Of a stretch of 64,000 bases of DNA, positions 7,712-15,289 are shown one piece after another. The notes under the pieces are model-generated. The model made no database searches and had not been told where the DNA came from. It saw only the letters and a list, made by a program, of their open reading frames with translations. A program made the position numbers and the translations under genes. The stretch spans positions 1,736,001 to 1,800,000 of the forward strand of contig NZ_JAFBBP010000001.1 of NCBI RefSeq assembly GCF_016907275.1, read 5' to 3'. Positions within the stretch are counted from its first letter, which is position 1. The number at the start of each line of letters is the position of its first letter. The DNA comes from Micromonospora luteifusca. Lineage in GTDB: Bacteria > Actinomycetota > Actinomycetes > Mycobacteriales > Micromonosporaceae.

Positions 7712-8461
7712 TCAGGACCCGCGTCGGATCCGACCCGCGTACCGGGCTTCCAGCTCGTTGTTGTGGGCGTCGCCGTCCGGGATGTTCGCCGACAGGTAGA
7801 CCGGCGGCCGCTCCCCCGCCGCCAGCAACCGCGCCACCACCTCCACGGTGATCTGCTGAGCCAGCAGCGCGGCGGTGATCGAGGAAACCGCGCCGACCGC
7901 GCCACCGCCGGGCAGCGGCAACGTCGCGTCACCGTACGGCGCACCGTTGTCGAGCACCACGTCGGCGAGGTCGCCCAGCTTGCGTCCGGACGGGTGGCGG
8001 GAGGTCATCCGGCCGGAGTGCTGCGCCGAGGTGATCGCTACCAGAGCGTGGCCGCGCTCCTTCACCAGCATGGCGAACTCCACCATCGCGCCGTTGACCC
8101 CGGAGTTCGAGGCGAGCACGAAGACGTCGGTGGGCCGCACCGGGGCCAGCTCGTAGAGGCGGTGCGCGACCTCCGGGTCCCGTTCCAACATCGGACCGAG
8201 CCGCTCGGCCGGTTCGCCACCGATCAGCACCAGGTCGCGGAGCGCGATCCGGTTGGTCGGCACCAGACCGCCCGCCCGGCCGGCGATCTCCATCGCGAGC
8301 GCCTCCGAATGCCCGGTGCCGAACGCGTGCACCACGCCGTCGGCGCGCACAGCCTCGGCGATCAGGTCGGCGGCCCGCCCCACCGCCTCCCGCTGACCGG
8401 CGGCCACCCGCCCGATCGTCTCGGTCACCACGGCCAGATAGTCCTCGGCACTCACCGTCAT
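7712..8461 (-). CDS. SIS-domain sugar isomerase/deaminase-like protein
   Basis: This 249-residue protein carries a sugar isomerase (SIS) fold: HAFGTGHSEALAMEIAGRAGG for the first phosphosugar loop and a second strand with VFVLASNSGVNGAMVEFA. These loops bind phosphorylated amino sugars or ketoses. It resembles the SIS proteins annotated as phosphoheptose isomerase-like or as partners of N-acetylglucosamine catabolism, but the catalytic outcome is not deducible. Its ATG overlaps the stop of the AAC(3)-like gene (ATGA), so the two are translated together; a shared amino-sugar substrate is possible but is inference. Confidence 0.85.
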   Translation of the reverse strand: MTVSAEDYLAVVTETIGRVAAGQREAVGRAADLIAEAVRADGVVHAFGTGHSEALAMEIAGRAGGLVPTNRIALRDLVLIGGEPAERLGPMLERDPEVAHRLYELAPVRPTDVFVLASNSGVNGAMVEFAMLVKERGHALVAITSAQHSGRMTSRHPSGRKLGDLADVVLDNGAPYGDATLPLPGGGAVGAVSSITAALLAQQITVEVVARLLAAGERPPVYLSANIPDGDAHNNELEARYAGRIRRGS

Positions 8462-9264
8462 GCGTCCTCCGTCGTCCGGTTGCGGGCCAGCCAGCGCACC
8501 GCGAAGTCGACCGCCGCCCGCTGGCGCATCAACCTGCCGGTCCCGGCGCCGACCGGTCCGGTGCGAACCGCCCCGGTGGCCTCCAGGTCCCTGCCCAACG
8601 CGTCGAAGTCGTCCGCGTCGAGCCGTACGTCCTGCCACCACACCCATTCGCGACCACCGTCGCCGGTACGCGCCGCGGCGCCCACCTGCTCACGGGGCGA
8701 ACCGGAGCAGCGATATTCGGCCAGGTGCAGCGAGGTGCTCACGGAGTGGTCCACGCCCAGCAGCAACACGTCGGCGTCCAGGTCGTAGAGCCGGGCCAGC
8801 GGCGAGCCCTCACCGAGCATGTCGCCCAGGGTGTGCCCGGCCACCACCTGCTCGGCGGCCGGCCCGAGCGCGGCGAACGACACGTGCGGATGCGAACTGC
8901 GCATGGCGCCGGGCCAGCCGCGAACCGTCTCGGCGAGCACCCCCATGAACCGGCTCGGCGTGACCACCGGGTCGAAGCCTGGCATCTCGGCGCGGATCAG
9001 CGGCCACCAGTCCGCCGGCACCGGCGGGTTGCGCCACCCCGCGGGGTCGCTGTTGTCCGGCGTGTGGGTGGGCACCACGATCGTGCCGTCGGGGCCGAGC
9101 GCGTCGCGCAGGGCGAGCACCACCGCGTGCGGCCCGCCGCAGACGAATCCCAGCGGACGCAGCGCGGCGTGCACCAGCAGCGTCGCGCCGGGGCGTACGC
9201 CCAGCACCCGCAGCTGCGCGGCGACCGAACGCCGAGTGCCCGGCCTGCCGGCGTCCGCCGTCAC
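8458..9264 (-). CDS. AAC(3)-family aminoglycoside N-acetyltransferase-like protein
   Basis: This 268-residue protein matches the AAC(3)/YokD antibiotic N-acetyltransferase family through its length and motifs: LLVHAALRPLGFVCGG near the N-terminus, GTIVVPTHTPDNSDP, the MRSSHPHVSFAALG segment that contains the family His, and GVDHSVSTSLHLAEY. Members transfer acetyl from acetyl-CoA to the 3-amino group of aminoglycosides, but many chromosomal copies have other amine substrates. The GTG at 9264 follows GGGAGGG. It precedes and overlaps the SIS gene. In an aminoglycoside-producing genus it could be a self-protection gene, but no biosynthetic gene is nearby. Confidence 0.88.
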   Translation of the reverse strand: MTADAGRPGTRRSVAAQLRVLGVRPGATLLVHAALRPLGFVCGGPHAVVLALRDALGPDGTIVVPTHTPDNSDPAGWRNPPVPADWWPLIRAEMPGFDPVVTPSRFMGVLAETVRGWPGAMRSSHPHVSFAALGPAAEQVVAGHTLGDMLGEGSPLARLYDLDADVLLLGVDHSVSTSLHLAEYRCSGSPREQVGAAARTGDGGREWVWWQDVRLDADDFDALGRDLEATGAVRTGPVGAGTGRLMRQRAAVDFAVRWLARNRTTEDA

Positions 9265-9293
9265 GATGGCCCTCCCTCGCTGACCGGCACGGC

Positions 9294-10124
9294 TCAGGCC
9301 GTTCCGCCGGCTCGGGCCAGGATCGCCTCGGCGAGCGGGCCGGGCGCCGTGTCCGGGATCCAGTGACTCACCCCGGGCAACTGCACGAAGCGGTATTCAC
9401 CTGTGACGTTCGCCGCGCACGCCTCGGCGGCGGTCCGGCCGATGGCGACGTCCCGATCACTCCAGACGTACGTGGTGGGAATCGCGACCGGGCCGACGCC
9501 GGCCAGGTCGGCGCGGGACATCGCCCGGTACCAGTTCAGCGCGGCGGTGAGGGCCCCCGGCTCGCGCATCGGGTCGGCGTAGCGGTCCACCCGGGGCGCG
9601 TCGCCCACCCCGCCGAGCAGCTTGCGCAGCGCGGTCGCGTGCCACGCCAGCAGCACCTTCTCGGCCTTGTCCGGTTTACGGAACAGCGCAATGTACGACG
9701 AGCGGGCCTTCTGCTGAGTGTCGTTGGCCAGGGCCTGCGCCATGGCCGCCGGATGTGGCACGGACACCGCGGTCAGCGTGCGGACCCGATCCGGGTGCCC
9801 GGCGGCGACCGCCCACGCCACGACCGCGCCCCAGTCGTGGCCGACCAGGTGGACGGCGTCCAGCCCGAGAGCGTCGAGCACCGCCACCACGTCGGCGGCC
9901 AGCTCGGGGATGCGGTAGTCGGCCACCCCGGTCGGCCGGGCGCCCGGCGAGTAGCCGCGCTGGTCCAGCGCGTACGTGCGCAGCCCGGCCGCGTGCAGCG
10001 TCGGCACGACGTCGTCCCATTCGCCGCTGTGCTGCGGGAAGCCGTGCAGCAGCAGAGCGGGTACGCCGTCCGGCGGACCGCCGGCGGTTACCTCGAACGT
10101 GAGACCTCGCGCGTCGACCCGCAT
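9294..10124 (-). CDS. Alpha/beta hydrolase, epoxide-hydrolase-like
   Basis: This 276-residue alpha/beta hydrolase has the oxyanion strand LLLHGFPQHSGEW (HGFP), the nucleophile elbow VGHDWGAVVAW with Asp as nucleophile, and the catalytic His in GVSHWIPD near the C-terminus. An Asp nucleophile with HGFP and a cap domain points to epoxide hydrolase or haloalkane dehalogenase relatives rather than a lipase (Ser). The ATG at 10124 is the start; a much longer in-frame extension runs through the thiamine transporter genes on the other strand and is not credible. It is about 30 bases downstream of the AAC(3)-like gene's start region and on the same strand, so it may be transcribed upstream of that operon. 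Confidence 0.88.
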   Translation of the reverse strand: MRVDARGLTFEVTAGGPPDGVPALLLHGFPQHSGEWDDVVPTLHAAGLRTYALDQRGYSPGARPTGVADYRIPELAADVVAVLDALGLDAVHLVGHDWGAVVAWAVAAGHPDRVRTLTAVSVPHPAAMAQALANDTQQKARSSYIALFRKPDKAEKVLLAWHATALRKLLGGVGDAPRVDRYADPMREPGALTAALNWYRAMSRADLAGVGPVAIPTTYVWSDRDVAIGRTAAEACAANVTGEYRFVQLPGVSHWIPDTAPGPLAEAILARAGGTA

Positions 10125-10235
10125 GATCGGAGCGTACCCAGCCGACGGCGAGCCGGTCGCTCCCCGCAGGTCAGGCGGATGCCCTGCTGGGCTGTCGGCC
10201 CAGGTCGGTGTTAGCGTCAGCGAGACAACTTCACA

Positions 10236-10325
<90 letters not shown>

Positions 10326-10412
10326 CGACCTCCAGCCGCGCCGTACGTCCGGTGCCACCGGACGCGCGGCGTGCGTCTTCTCCTGGTTCGCAGTCAGAAC
10401 TGGGAGCAACAC

Positions 10413-11006
10413 ATGAAATCCACCACCGACACCAGCCGCTGGCGGACCATCGACATCGTGGTCGCCTCGGTGATCGCGGTCGCCTTCGGCGTCATCTTCT
10501 GGGCGTGGGGCCTGGTCTGGAGCGCCACCGAAGGTGCGTTCGCCTTCTTCCCGCCGGCGCAGACACTGCTCTACGGCGTCTGGCTGATGCCGGCCGTGAT
10601 CGGCGGTCTGGTCATCCGCAAGCCCGGCGCCGCGCTCTACTGCGAGACGGTGGCCGCGGTCCTCTCCGCACTGCTGGGCAGCCAGTGGGCCGGCACGGTC
10701 ATCCCGCAGGGCATCGTGCAGGGCATCGGCGCCGAGCTGGCGTTCGCCGCCTTCCGGTACCGGTCGTTCCGCCTGCCGACCGCGATGCTTGCCGGCGCGC
10801 TGACGGGCCTCAGCGCCGCGCTGTTCGACTTCTTCGTCTGGAACGTCGACTACGCGCTGACCGACTACCGCATCCCGTACGCGCTGCTCACCATCGTCAG
10901 CGCCACCGTGATCGCTGGCGTCGGCGGCTGGCTGCTGACCCGGGCCCTGGCCAACACGGGAGTCCTGGACCGCTTCCCGGTAGCCCAGGACCGCGCACTC
11001 ATCTGA
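10413..11006 (+). CDS. ykoE: ECF transporter substrate-binding (S) component for thiamine or its precursor, YkoE family
   Basis: This 197-residue protein has about five to six hydrophobic helices with the YkoE-type pattern (TIDIVVASVIAVAFGVIFWAWG, LLYGVWLMPAVIGGLVIRKPG, the GSQWAGTVIPQGIVQGIGAELAF segment). YkoE is the substrate-capture subunit of an energy-coupling-factor importer for thiamine or hydroxymethylpyrimidine. The ATG at 10413 follows GGGAGC at a good distance. The TPP riboswitch directly upstream is strong independent support for thiamine specificity. The ATPase (ykoD) and T component (ykoC) follow, but a long inverted repeat separates ykoE from ykoD. Confidence 0.93.
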   Translation: MKSTTDTSRWRTIDIVVASVIAVAFGVIFWAWGLVWSATEGAFAFFPPAQTLLYGVWLMPAVIGGLVIRKPGAALYCETVAAVLSALLGSQWAGTVIPQGIVQGIGAELAFAAFRYRSFRLPTAMLAGALTGLSAALFDFFVWNVDYALTDYRIPYALLTIVSATVIAGVGGWLLTRALANTGVLDRFPVAQDRALI

Positions 11007-11023
11007 CCACCGCTGTCGACCGC

Positions 11024-11084
11024 GTTGATCAAGAAGTTTGCGTTCAACGAGACGCGACTTTCTGACGCAAACCTCTTGATCAAC
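11024..11084. repeat. 20-bp inverted repeat between ykoE and ykoD
   Basis: Arms gttgatcaagaagtttgcgt (11024-11043) and acgcaaacctcttgatcaac (11065-11084) pair over 20 bp with a single G-U position and a 21-base loop. It is AT-richer than its surroundings. It lies 17 bases after the ykoE stop and about 10 bases before ykoD. It could be a partial terminator that sets the ratio of S component to energy module, or a member of a dispersed palindromic repeat family. Confidence 0.8.
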
Positions 11085-11093
11085 AGGTGAAAT

Positions 11094-12632
11094 GTGGGGC
11101 GGCCCGAGGCTCGGACGGGAGAGGGGGTGGGGTTGGTGGGCGGGGTTTTGCTGCGGGGGTTTGGGTGGCGGCACGCTGGGCGGCGCGCGTGGGCTCTGCG
11201 CGGGGTTGACCTGCGGGTTGAGGCTGGGGAGCGGGTTCTGCTGCTCGGGCCGTCGGGGGCCGGCAAGAGCACCCTGCTCAGCGCGCTGGCCGGGCTGCTG
11301 CCCGAGGACTCCGGCGAGCAGGAGGGCCTCGTCGAGATCGACGGGCTCGACCCGCGCAAGGGACGGGAACGGGTCGGCATCGTCTTCCAGGACCCGGAGA
11401 CCCAACTGGTCATGGCGCGCTGCGGCGACGACGTCGCGTTCGGGCTGGAGAACCGAGGGGTACCGACCGACGAGATCTGGCCCCGCGTGGACGAAGCGCT
11501 GCACCGCGTCGGCTTCCCGTACCCCCGCGACCGCAACACCGCCGCGCTCTCCGGCGGCGAACAACAACGCCTCGCCCTGGCCGGCGCGCTGGCCCTGCGC
11601 CCCGAGTTGCTGCTGCTCGACGAACCAACCGCCAACCTCGATCCGGCCGGAGCCGACCTGGTCCGACAGGCGGTGGCCCGTGCACTCGACGCCGACACCA
11701 CGCTGATCCTGGTCGAGCACCGGGTCGCCGAGGCACTGCCGCTGGTCGACCGGGTGGTCGTCCTGGAGCCCGGCGGCGGGGTCCGCGCCGACGGCACGCC
11801 CGAGGCCGTCTTCGCCGCACACGGTGCCGCCCTGGCCGCCGAGGGGGTCTGGGTGCCCGGTCACCCCATCGCGCCCCGGCCGGCCACCGCCGCGCCCGGG
11901 GACCTCCTGCTCACCGCCGACCGGCTCGGCCTGCCACCCCGGCTGGGCTCCACCGACCTGGCGGTACGCGCCGGCGAGGCACTCGCCGTACGCGGACCCA
12001 ACGGCGCCGGCAAGTCCACCCTGGCGTTGCTGCTCGGCGGTCTGCTCCGGCCCGGCACCGGGCGGGTCACCGCATCCGCCGAACTGGCCGGCACGGACCA
12101 CCGCACTCCCCCGCACCGCTGGCGGGCCCCCGCGCTGGCCCGCCGGATCGGGTCGGTCTTCCAGGATCCGGAACACCAGTTCGTCACCAGCACCGTCTTC
12201 GACGAGCTGGCGCTGGGCCCACGCCGGACCGGTCAACCCGAGGCGGCCGTCAAGGAAACAGTGGCCGGGCTGCTGGAACGGCTGCGACTGGCCGCGCTCG
12301 CCGCCGCCAACCCGTACACCCTCTCCGGTGGTGAGGCGCGGCGGCTGAGCGTGGCGACCGCCCTGGCCACCGCGCCACGTCTGCTGATCTGCGACGAACC
12401 CACCTTCGGTCAGGACCGGCGGACCTGGCGGGAGCTGGTCGACCTCTTCGCCGACCTGCGCGACGCCGGGCACGGCGTGGTCGCGGTTACCCATGACGCG
12501 GACTTCGTCGCCGCGCTCGCCGACCGCACCGTCACCCTCCAACGGGCCGCGACCAGCGACGGCCCGGCCGACCCGGCAGGTGATCGGGCAGGCCGGCCGG
12601 CGATCCAGCCTGGCCGGGACGACATCCGATGA
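11094..12632 (+). CDS. ykoD: ECF transporter ATPase with two fused ABC domains, YkoD family
   Basis: This 512-residue protein contains two ABC ATPase domains in one chain, which replaces the A and A' subunits of other ECF systems. Domain 1 has Walker A GPSGAGKST (52-60), signature LSGGEQQR (about 151) and Walker B LLLLDEPTAN; domain 2 has GPNGAGKST (about 301-309), LSGGEARR (about 410) and LLICDEPTFG. It couples ATP hydrolysis to thiamine import with YkoE and YkoC. The first 15 residues are low complexity, so the start is uncertain: GTG at 11094 follows AGGTGA closely, while TTG at 11133 and GTG at 11136 lie 8-11 bases after GGGAGAGG. Its stop overlaps the ATG of ykoC. Confidence 0.93.
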   Translation: MGRPEARTGEGVGLVGGVLLRGFGWRHAGRRAWALRGVDLRVEAGERVLLLGPSGAGKSTLLSALAGLLPEDSGEQEGLVEIDGLDPRKGRERVGIVFQDPETQLVMARCGDDVAFGLENRGVPTDEIWPRVDEALHRVGFPYPRDRNTAALSGGEQQRLALAGALALRPELLLLDEPTANLDPAGADLVRQAVARALDADTTLILVEHRVAEALPLVDRVVVLEPGGGVRADGTPEAVFAAHGAALAAEGVWVPGHPIAPRPATAAPGDLLLTADRLGLPPRLGSTDLAVRAGEALAVRGPNGAGKSTLALLLGGLLRPGTGRVTASAELAGTDHRTPPHRWRAPALARRIGSVFQDPEHQFVTSTVFDELALGPRRTGQPEAAVKETVAGLLERLRLAALAAANPYTLSGGEARRLSVATALATAPRLLICDEPTFGQDRRTWRELVDLFADLRDAGHGVVAVTHDADFVAALADRTVTLQRAATSDGPADPAGDRAGRPAIQPGRDDIR

Positions 12633-13429
12633 TCAGCATCGAGCCGGTCGCGGCGCCCGGTGCGCCGCTGGCCCGCCGCAACCCGGTGGCGAAGGTGGCC
12701 GCTGCGCTGGTCTTCTCGTTCACCCTGCTGGCCACCCTGGACCCGGTCGCCCCGGCGATCGCCATCGCGCTCGAACTCGCCGTGCTGCCGCTGTTCGGCA
12801 TCGGCTACCGGGTGCTGGCCCGGCGGGCCATGCCACTGCTGCTCAGTGCCGCCGGCATCCTGGTCACCCTGGTGCTCTTCGCCGCCGACCGGTCCGGCCG
12901 GGTCCTCCTCGACGCCGGCCCGGTGCTGGTGACCACCGGCGTGCTGCTCACCGCGCTCGGCCTGGTGCTGCGGGTCTTCGCGGTGGCCCTGCCCGGTGTG
13001 ATCGTGTTTGCGACCACCGACCCCACCGACCTGGCCGACGCACTGATTCAGAACGCGAAGGCACCGGCCCGCTTCGCCATCGGGGCGTTGGCCGCGTTCC
13101 GGCTGGTGCCGCTGCTCGGCCAGGAGTGGCAGATGATCAGCATGGCCCGACGCGCGCGAGGCGTCGACGCCGGACGCAACCCGTTCGCGAAGCTGCGACT
13201 GTTCGCCTCCACCGCGTTCGCACTGCTGGTCGGGGCGATCCGCCGGGGCACCCGCCTCGCCGTCGCGATGGACGCGCGCGGCTTCGACGCCGGCACACCC
13301 CGGACCGTCGCCCGCCGCCAGCGCTTCACCCGGGCCGACGCCCTCCTCATCGCCGGGGCGGTCGTGCTGGCCGGTGCCGCCCTGACGACAAGCGTCCTCC
13401 TAGGCACCTTCCGCCCCCTAATCAGCTAA
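12629..13429 (+). CDS. ykoC: ECF transporter transmembrane (T) component, YkoC/EcfT family
   Basis: This 266-residue membrane protein is the scaffold that links the two ABC domains of YkoD to the S component YkoE. It has the EcfT layout: N-terminal NPVAKVAAALVFSFTLL helix, several further helices to about residue 130, and two Ala-Arg-Gly signatures in the coupling region, MARRARGVDAG and AMDARGFDAG, which are the ARG boxes that touch the ATPases. The ATG overlaps the ykoD stop by four bases, so the energising module is translated together. After its stop the sequence turns into low-complexity C-rich repeats, so the operon probably ends here. Confidence 0.92.
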   Translation: MISIEPVAAPGAPLARRNPVAKVAAALVFSFTLLATLDPVAPAIAIALELAVLPLFGIGYRVLARRAMPLLLSAAGILVTLVLFAADRSGRVLLDAGPVLVTTGVLLTALGLVLRVFAVALPGVIVFATTDPTDLADALIQNAKAPARFAIGALAAFRLVPLLGQEWQMISMARRARGVDAGRNPFAKLRLFASTAFALLVGAIRRGTRLAVAMDARGFDAGTPRTVARRQRFTRADALLIAGAVVLAGAALTTSVLLGTFRPLIS

Positions 13430-13435
13430 CCCTCC

Positions 13436-13700
13436 CGCCCCGACTCCCCGGCCTCTGACCACCGCGCCGGCCCGGTGACCACCGCCCCGGCCCGGAGCCT
13501 GATTCCCCGCCCCGGCCCCGGCCCGGCGCCTGACCCTCACCCCTGGGCCTCCGACCCCCGACCCCCGACCCGGCCCGGCGCCTGACCCTCACCCCTGGGC
13601 CTCCGACCCCCGACCCCCGGCCCGGCCCGGCCCGGCCCGGCGCCTGACCCTCGCCCCGGACCCCGGACCCCGGACCCGGCCCCGGCCCCGGCCCCGGCGA
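13436..13700. repeat. C-rich low-complexity tract with imperfect tandem repeats
   Basis: About 265 bases are built from variations of ctgaccctc, cccggcccgg and cccccgacccccgg, including two near-identical copies of a 40-odd base unit that starts near ctgaccctcacccctgggcc (about 13520 and 13582). Long frames in it exist only because the composition lacks stops; they read as Pro/Gly/Arg repeats. It separates the thiamine transporter from the palindromic repeat at 13855. I see no gene in it. Confidence 0.75.
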
Positions 13701-13854
13701 TCTTGCACTTGCTGTCGTCGCATATCCGGCATAGGGCGCGCACGACCTGCGCCGACCGCCGATTCCGCCGCCACGGCGACCTCGCCAGCGCACCGAATCA
13801 CCCATACGGGACGAATCGACGGCGTGGTGGCTCCGCGCGGTGAGCGTCCGGGCG

Positions 13855-13930
13855 TGATCGACTCCATGTCGCCGACATTGCGGTATCCGAGAGGCGGGAT
13901 GCCGCCACATCGGCGACATGGAGTCGATCA
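13855..13930. repeat. Long palindromic repeat element, family A copy 1
   Basis: Arms 13856-13875 (gatcgactccatgtcgccga) and 13910-13929 are perfectly complementary over 20 bp, and the 34 bases between them continue the hairpin with gcggtatcc pairing to ggatgccgc with one G-U. Related sequences with the same core (tcgccgacattgcggcatc) recur at 46704, 46848 and 54004, so this is a dispersed palindromic element. It lies in the gene-free stretch 13430-14153. Confidence 0.85.
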
Positions 13931-14017
13931 TGTCCGAGTCCGGTTCGGGCCGCAGGGGTCCCTCCCCCTCTCGCCGAGACAATCGGACGTCGGCGTCAGA
14001 AACTGCAAGATCGGCGG

Positions 14018-14153
14018 GGCAAGGGCGGCAGGGCAGGGGCGGCAGGGCGGGGCGGCGGGGCGGGCAGGGCGGCGGGGCGGGGCGGGGCGGATGGTGGGTG
14101 GGTGGGTGGGTGGTGGGTGGGTGGGTGGTGGGTGGGTGGGTGAGTGGGTTGGT
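14018..14153. repeat. G-run tract and (GGGT)n microsatellite
   Basis: From 14018 the plus strand is a chain of gggcggcagggcggggcggcgg units, then from about 14090 a (GGGT/GGTG)n microsatellite that runs to the stop of the next gene. The spacing of G-runs would allow many G-quadruplexes on the plus strand; for the minus-strand gene ending at 14154 the transcript here would be C-rich. No coding sequence is supported. Confidence 0.85.
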
Positions 14154-14588
14154 TTAGCTGCGGCGGAAGGCGTAGCGGCGCGGCTGACCGGCTCGCTGAC
14201 TCTTGCCTCCGGCGGAGCGGCCTCCGCCGGTCTGCGGCGGTCCGGCCTTCGGTGCCGCCGGCCGCCCGGCGGTCAACGACGGATCGACCACCGGGGGCAC
14301 GTCCAACGCTGTCGGCACGTGGATCAGCGGGGGTACGACCAACGCGTCGTCCATCGAGGGCACATCGACCTCCACCGGCACGTCGCTCGTCGGCACGTCG
14401 ACCGGCAGGGTCGACTCGACCGGACGAGTCGGTAGAGCCGGCACCGGTAGAGCCTGCAGAGCCGAGGCAGCCGGTAGAGCCGATGCAGCCGGCCCCACCG
14501 CCAAGGCGGGGAGCGAGCCGCGCTCAATCGTCGGGTCGGTGCCGAGCGGGGTCTTACGGGACTTCTTCGGGTTGCGCCTGGCGGGCAT
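14154..14588 (-). CDS. Uncharacterised low-complexity Pro/Ala/Val-rich protein
   Basis: This 144-residue protein starts with a very basic segment ([18 protein letters not shown]), continues with a Pro/Ala/Val/Leu-rich middle with runs such as [17 protein letters not shown] and [15 protein letters not shown], and ends with a basic Gly/Arg tail ([18 protein letters not shown]). No signal peptide, membrane helix or known domain is visible; it is likely disordered. The gene is supported by a perfect AGGAGG five to six bases before its ATG on the minus strand. A competing plus-strand frame has no such site. It ends directly in the (GGGT)n microsatellite, so its 3' end may vary between strains. Confidence 0.6.
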   Translation of the reverse strand: MPARRNPKKSRKTPLGTDPTIERGSLPALAVGPAASALPAASALQALPVPALPTRPVESTLPVDVPTSDVPVEVDVPSMDDALVVPPLIHVPTALDVPPVVDPSLTAGRPAAPKAGPPQTGGGRSAGGKSQRAGQPRRYAFRRS

Positions 14589-14879
14589 CCGGGCCTCCTT
14601 CGGTGCCGACCGTCACGGCCGGTCCCGCGCTCCGGCGGTCGGTCGGATCGGCTGGTGACCGTCGCGGCGCGACGGTCGAACGGGAGAGGATCTGCTCACC
14701 GGGGTCGGGCACAGCCAGCACCGCCGAACTGCGGGTGGGATGCGGGACGCCCGGGAGCGCACGGACCGCGACGCGGGGCGGCGGGCCGGCTCGGAGAAGG
14801 GGCGTCAGTTGCGCATGTCCGCACACTATCGGCTCGTCGTACGTCTGCGCAGCCGGTTTTTCCTGGCACCATCAGCGGC

Positions 14880-15176
14880 ATGCTGATCGCGTTCTCGGTA
14901 ACTCCGCTCGGTGTCGGTGAGTCCGTCGGTGACCTGGTCGCCGAGGCGGTGCGGGTGGTCCGCGACTGCGGCCTGCCCAACCGCACCGATGCCATGTTCA
15001 CCACCATCGAGGGTGAGTGGGACGAGGTGATGGCGGTCGTCAAGCGGGCTGTCGACGTGGTCGCCGCGCAGGCGCCCCGGGTGAGTGTGGTGCTCAAGGC
15101 CGACATCCGACCGGGGGTGACCGACGCGCTCACTGCGAAGGTGGCGCACGTGGAGGATCGACTGGCCCAGGGCTGA
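14880..15176 (+). CDS. Thiamine-binding protein, MTH1187/YkoF-like (UPF0045)
   Basis: This 98-residue protein has the single ferredoxin-like domain of the MTH1187/UPF0045 family: [27 protein letters not shown], then [24 protein letters not shown], then [14 protein letters not shown]. Related proteins bind thiamine or its pyrimidine moiety, and in Bacillus the two-domain relative YkoF is encoded with ykoEDC. Here the gene is 1.5 kb downstream of ykoC on the same strand but separated by repeats and an opposing gene, so it probably has its own promoter. A cytosolic thiamine-binding or buffering role is inference from family and neighbourhood. The next gene, gnd, is about 110 bases downstream. 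Confidence 0.9.
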   Translation: MLIAFSVTPLGVGESVGDLVAEAVRVVRDCGLPNRTDAMFTTIEGEWDEVMAVVKRAVDVVAAQAPRVSVVLKADIRPGVTDALTAKVAHVEDRLAQG

Positions 15177-15289
15177 GCGCCACCGGCCGGTGACCGACAG
15201 TCGACGACATGCCCGTACCGCCGCTCACCACGATACGGTCGCAGCACAGCAGCAGCACACCAGCACGACGGCGAAAGGTGGCGGCACGG

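Noticed and set aside
13422..13982. Gly/Arg/Pro-rich reading frames on both strands in the low-complexity region
   Set aside because: Open only because stop codons are rare in such composition; no start signals, repeated DNA rather than repeated protein design.
14554..14826. 90-codon minus-strand frame upstream of the gene at 14154
   Set aside because: It overlaps the start of a gene that has a perfect ribosome binding site, has no recognisable domain, and its own start has only a weak signal; the segment is more likely the leader of that gene.
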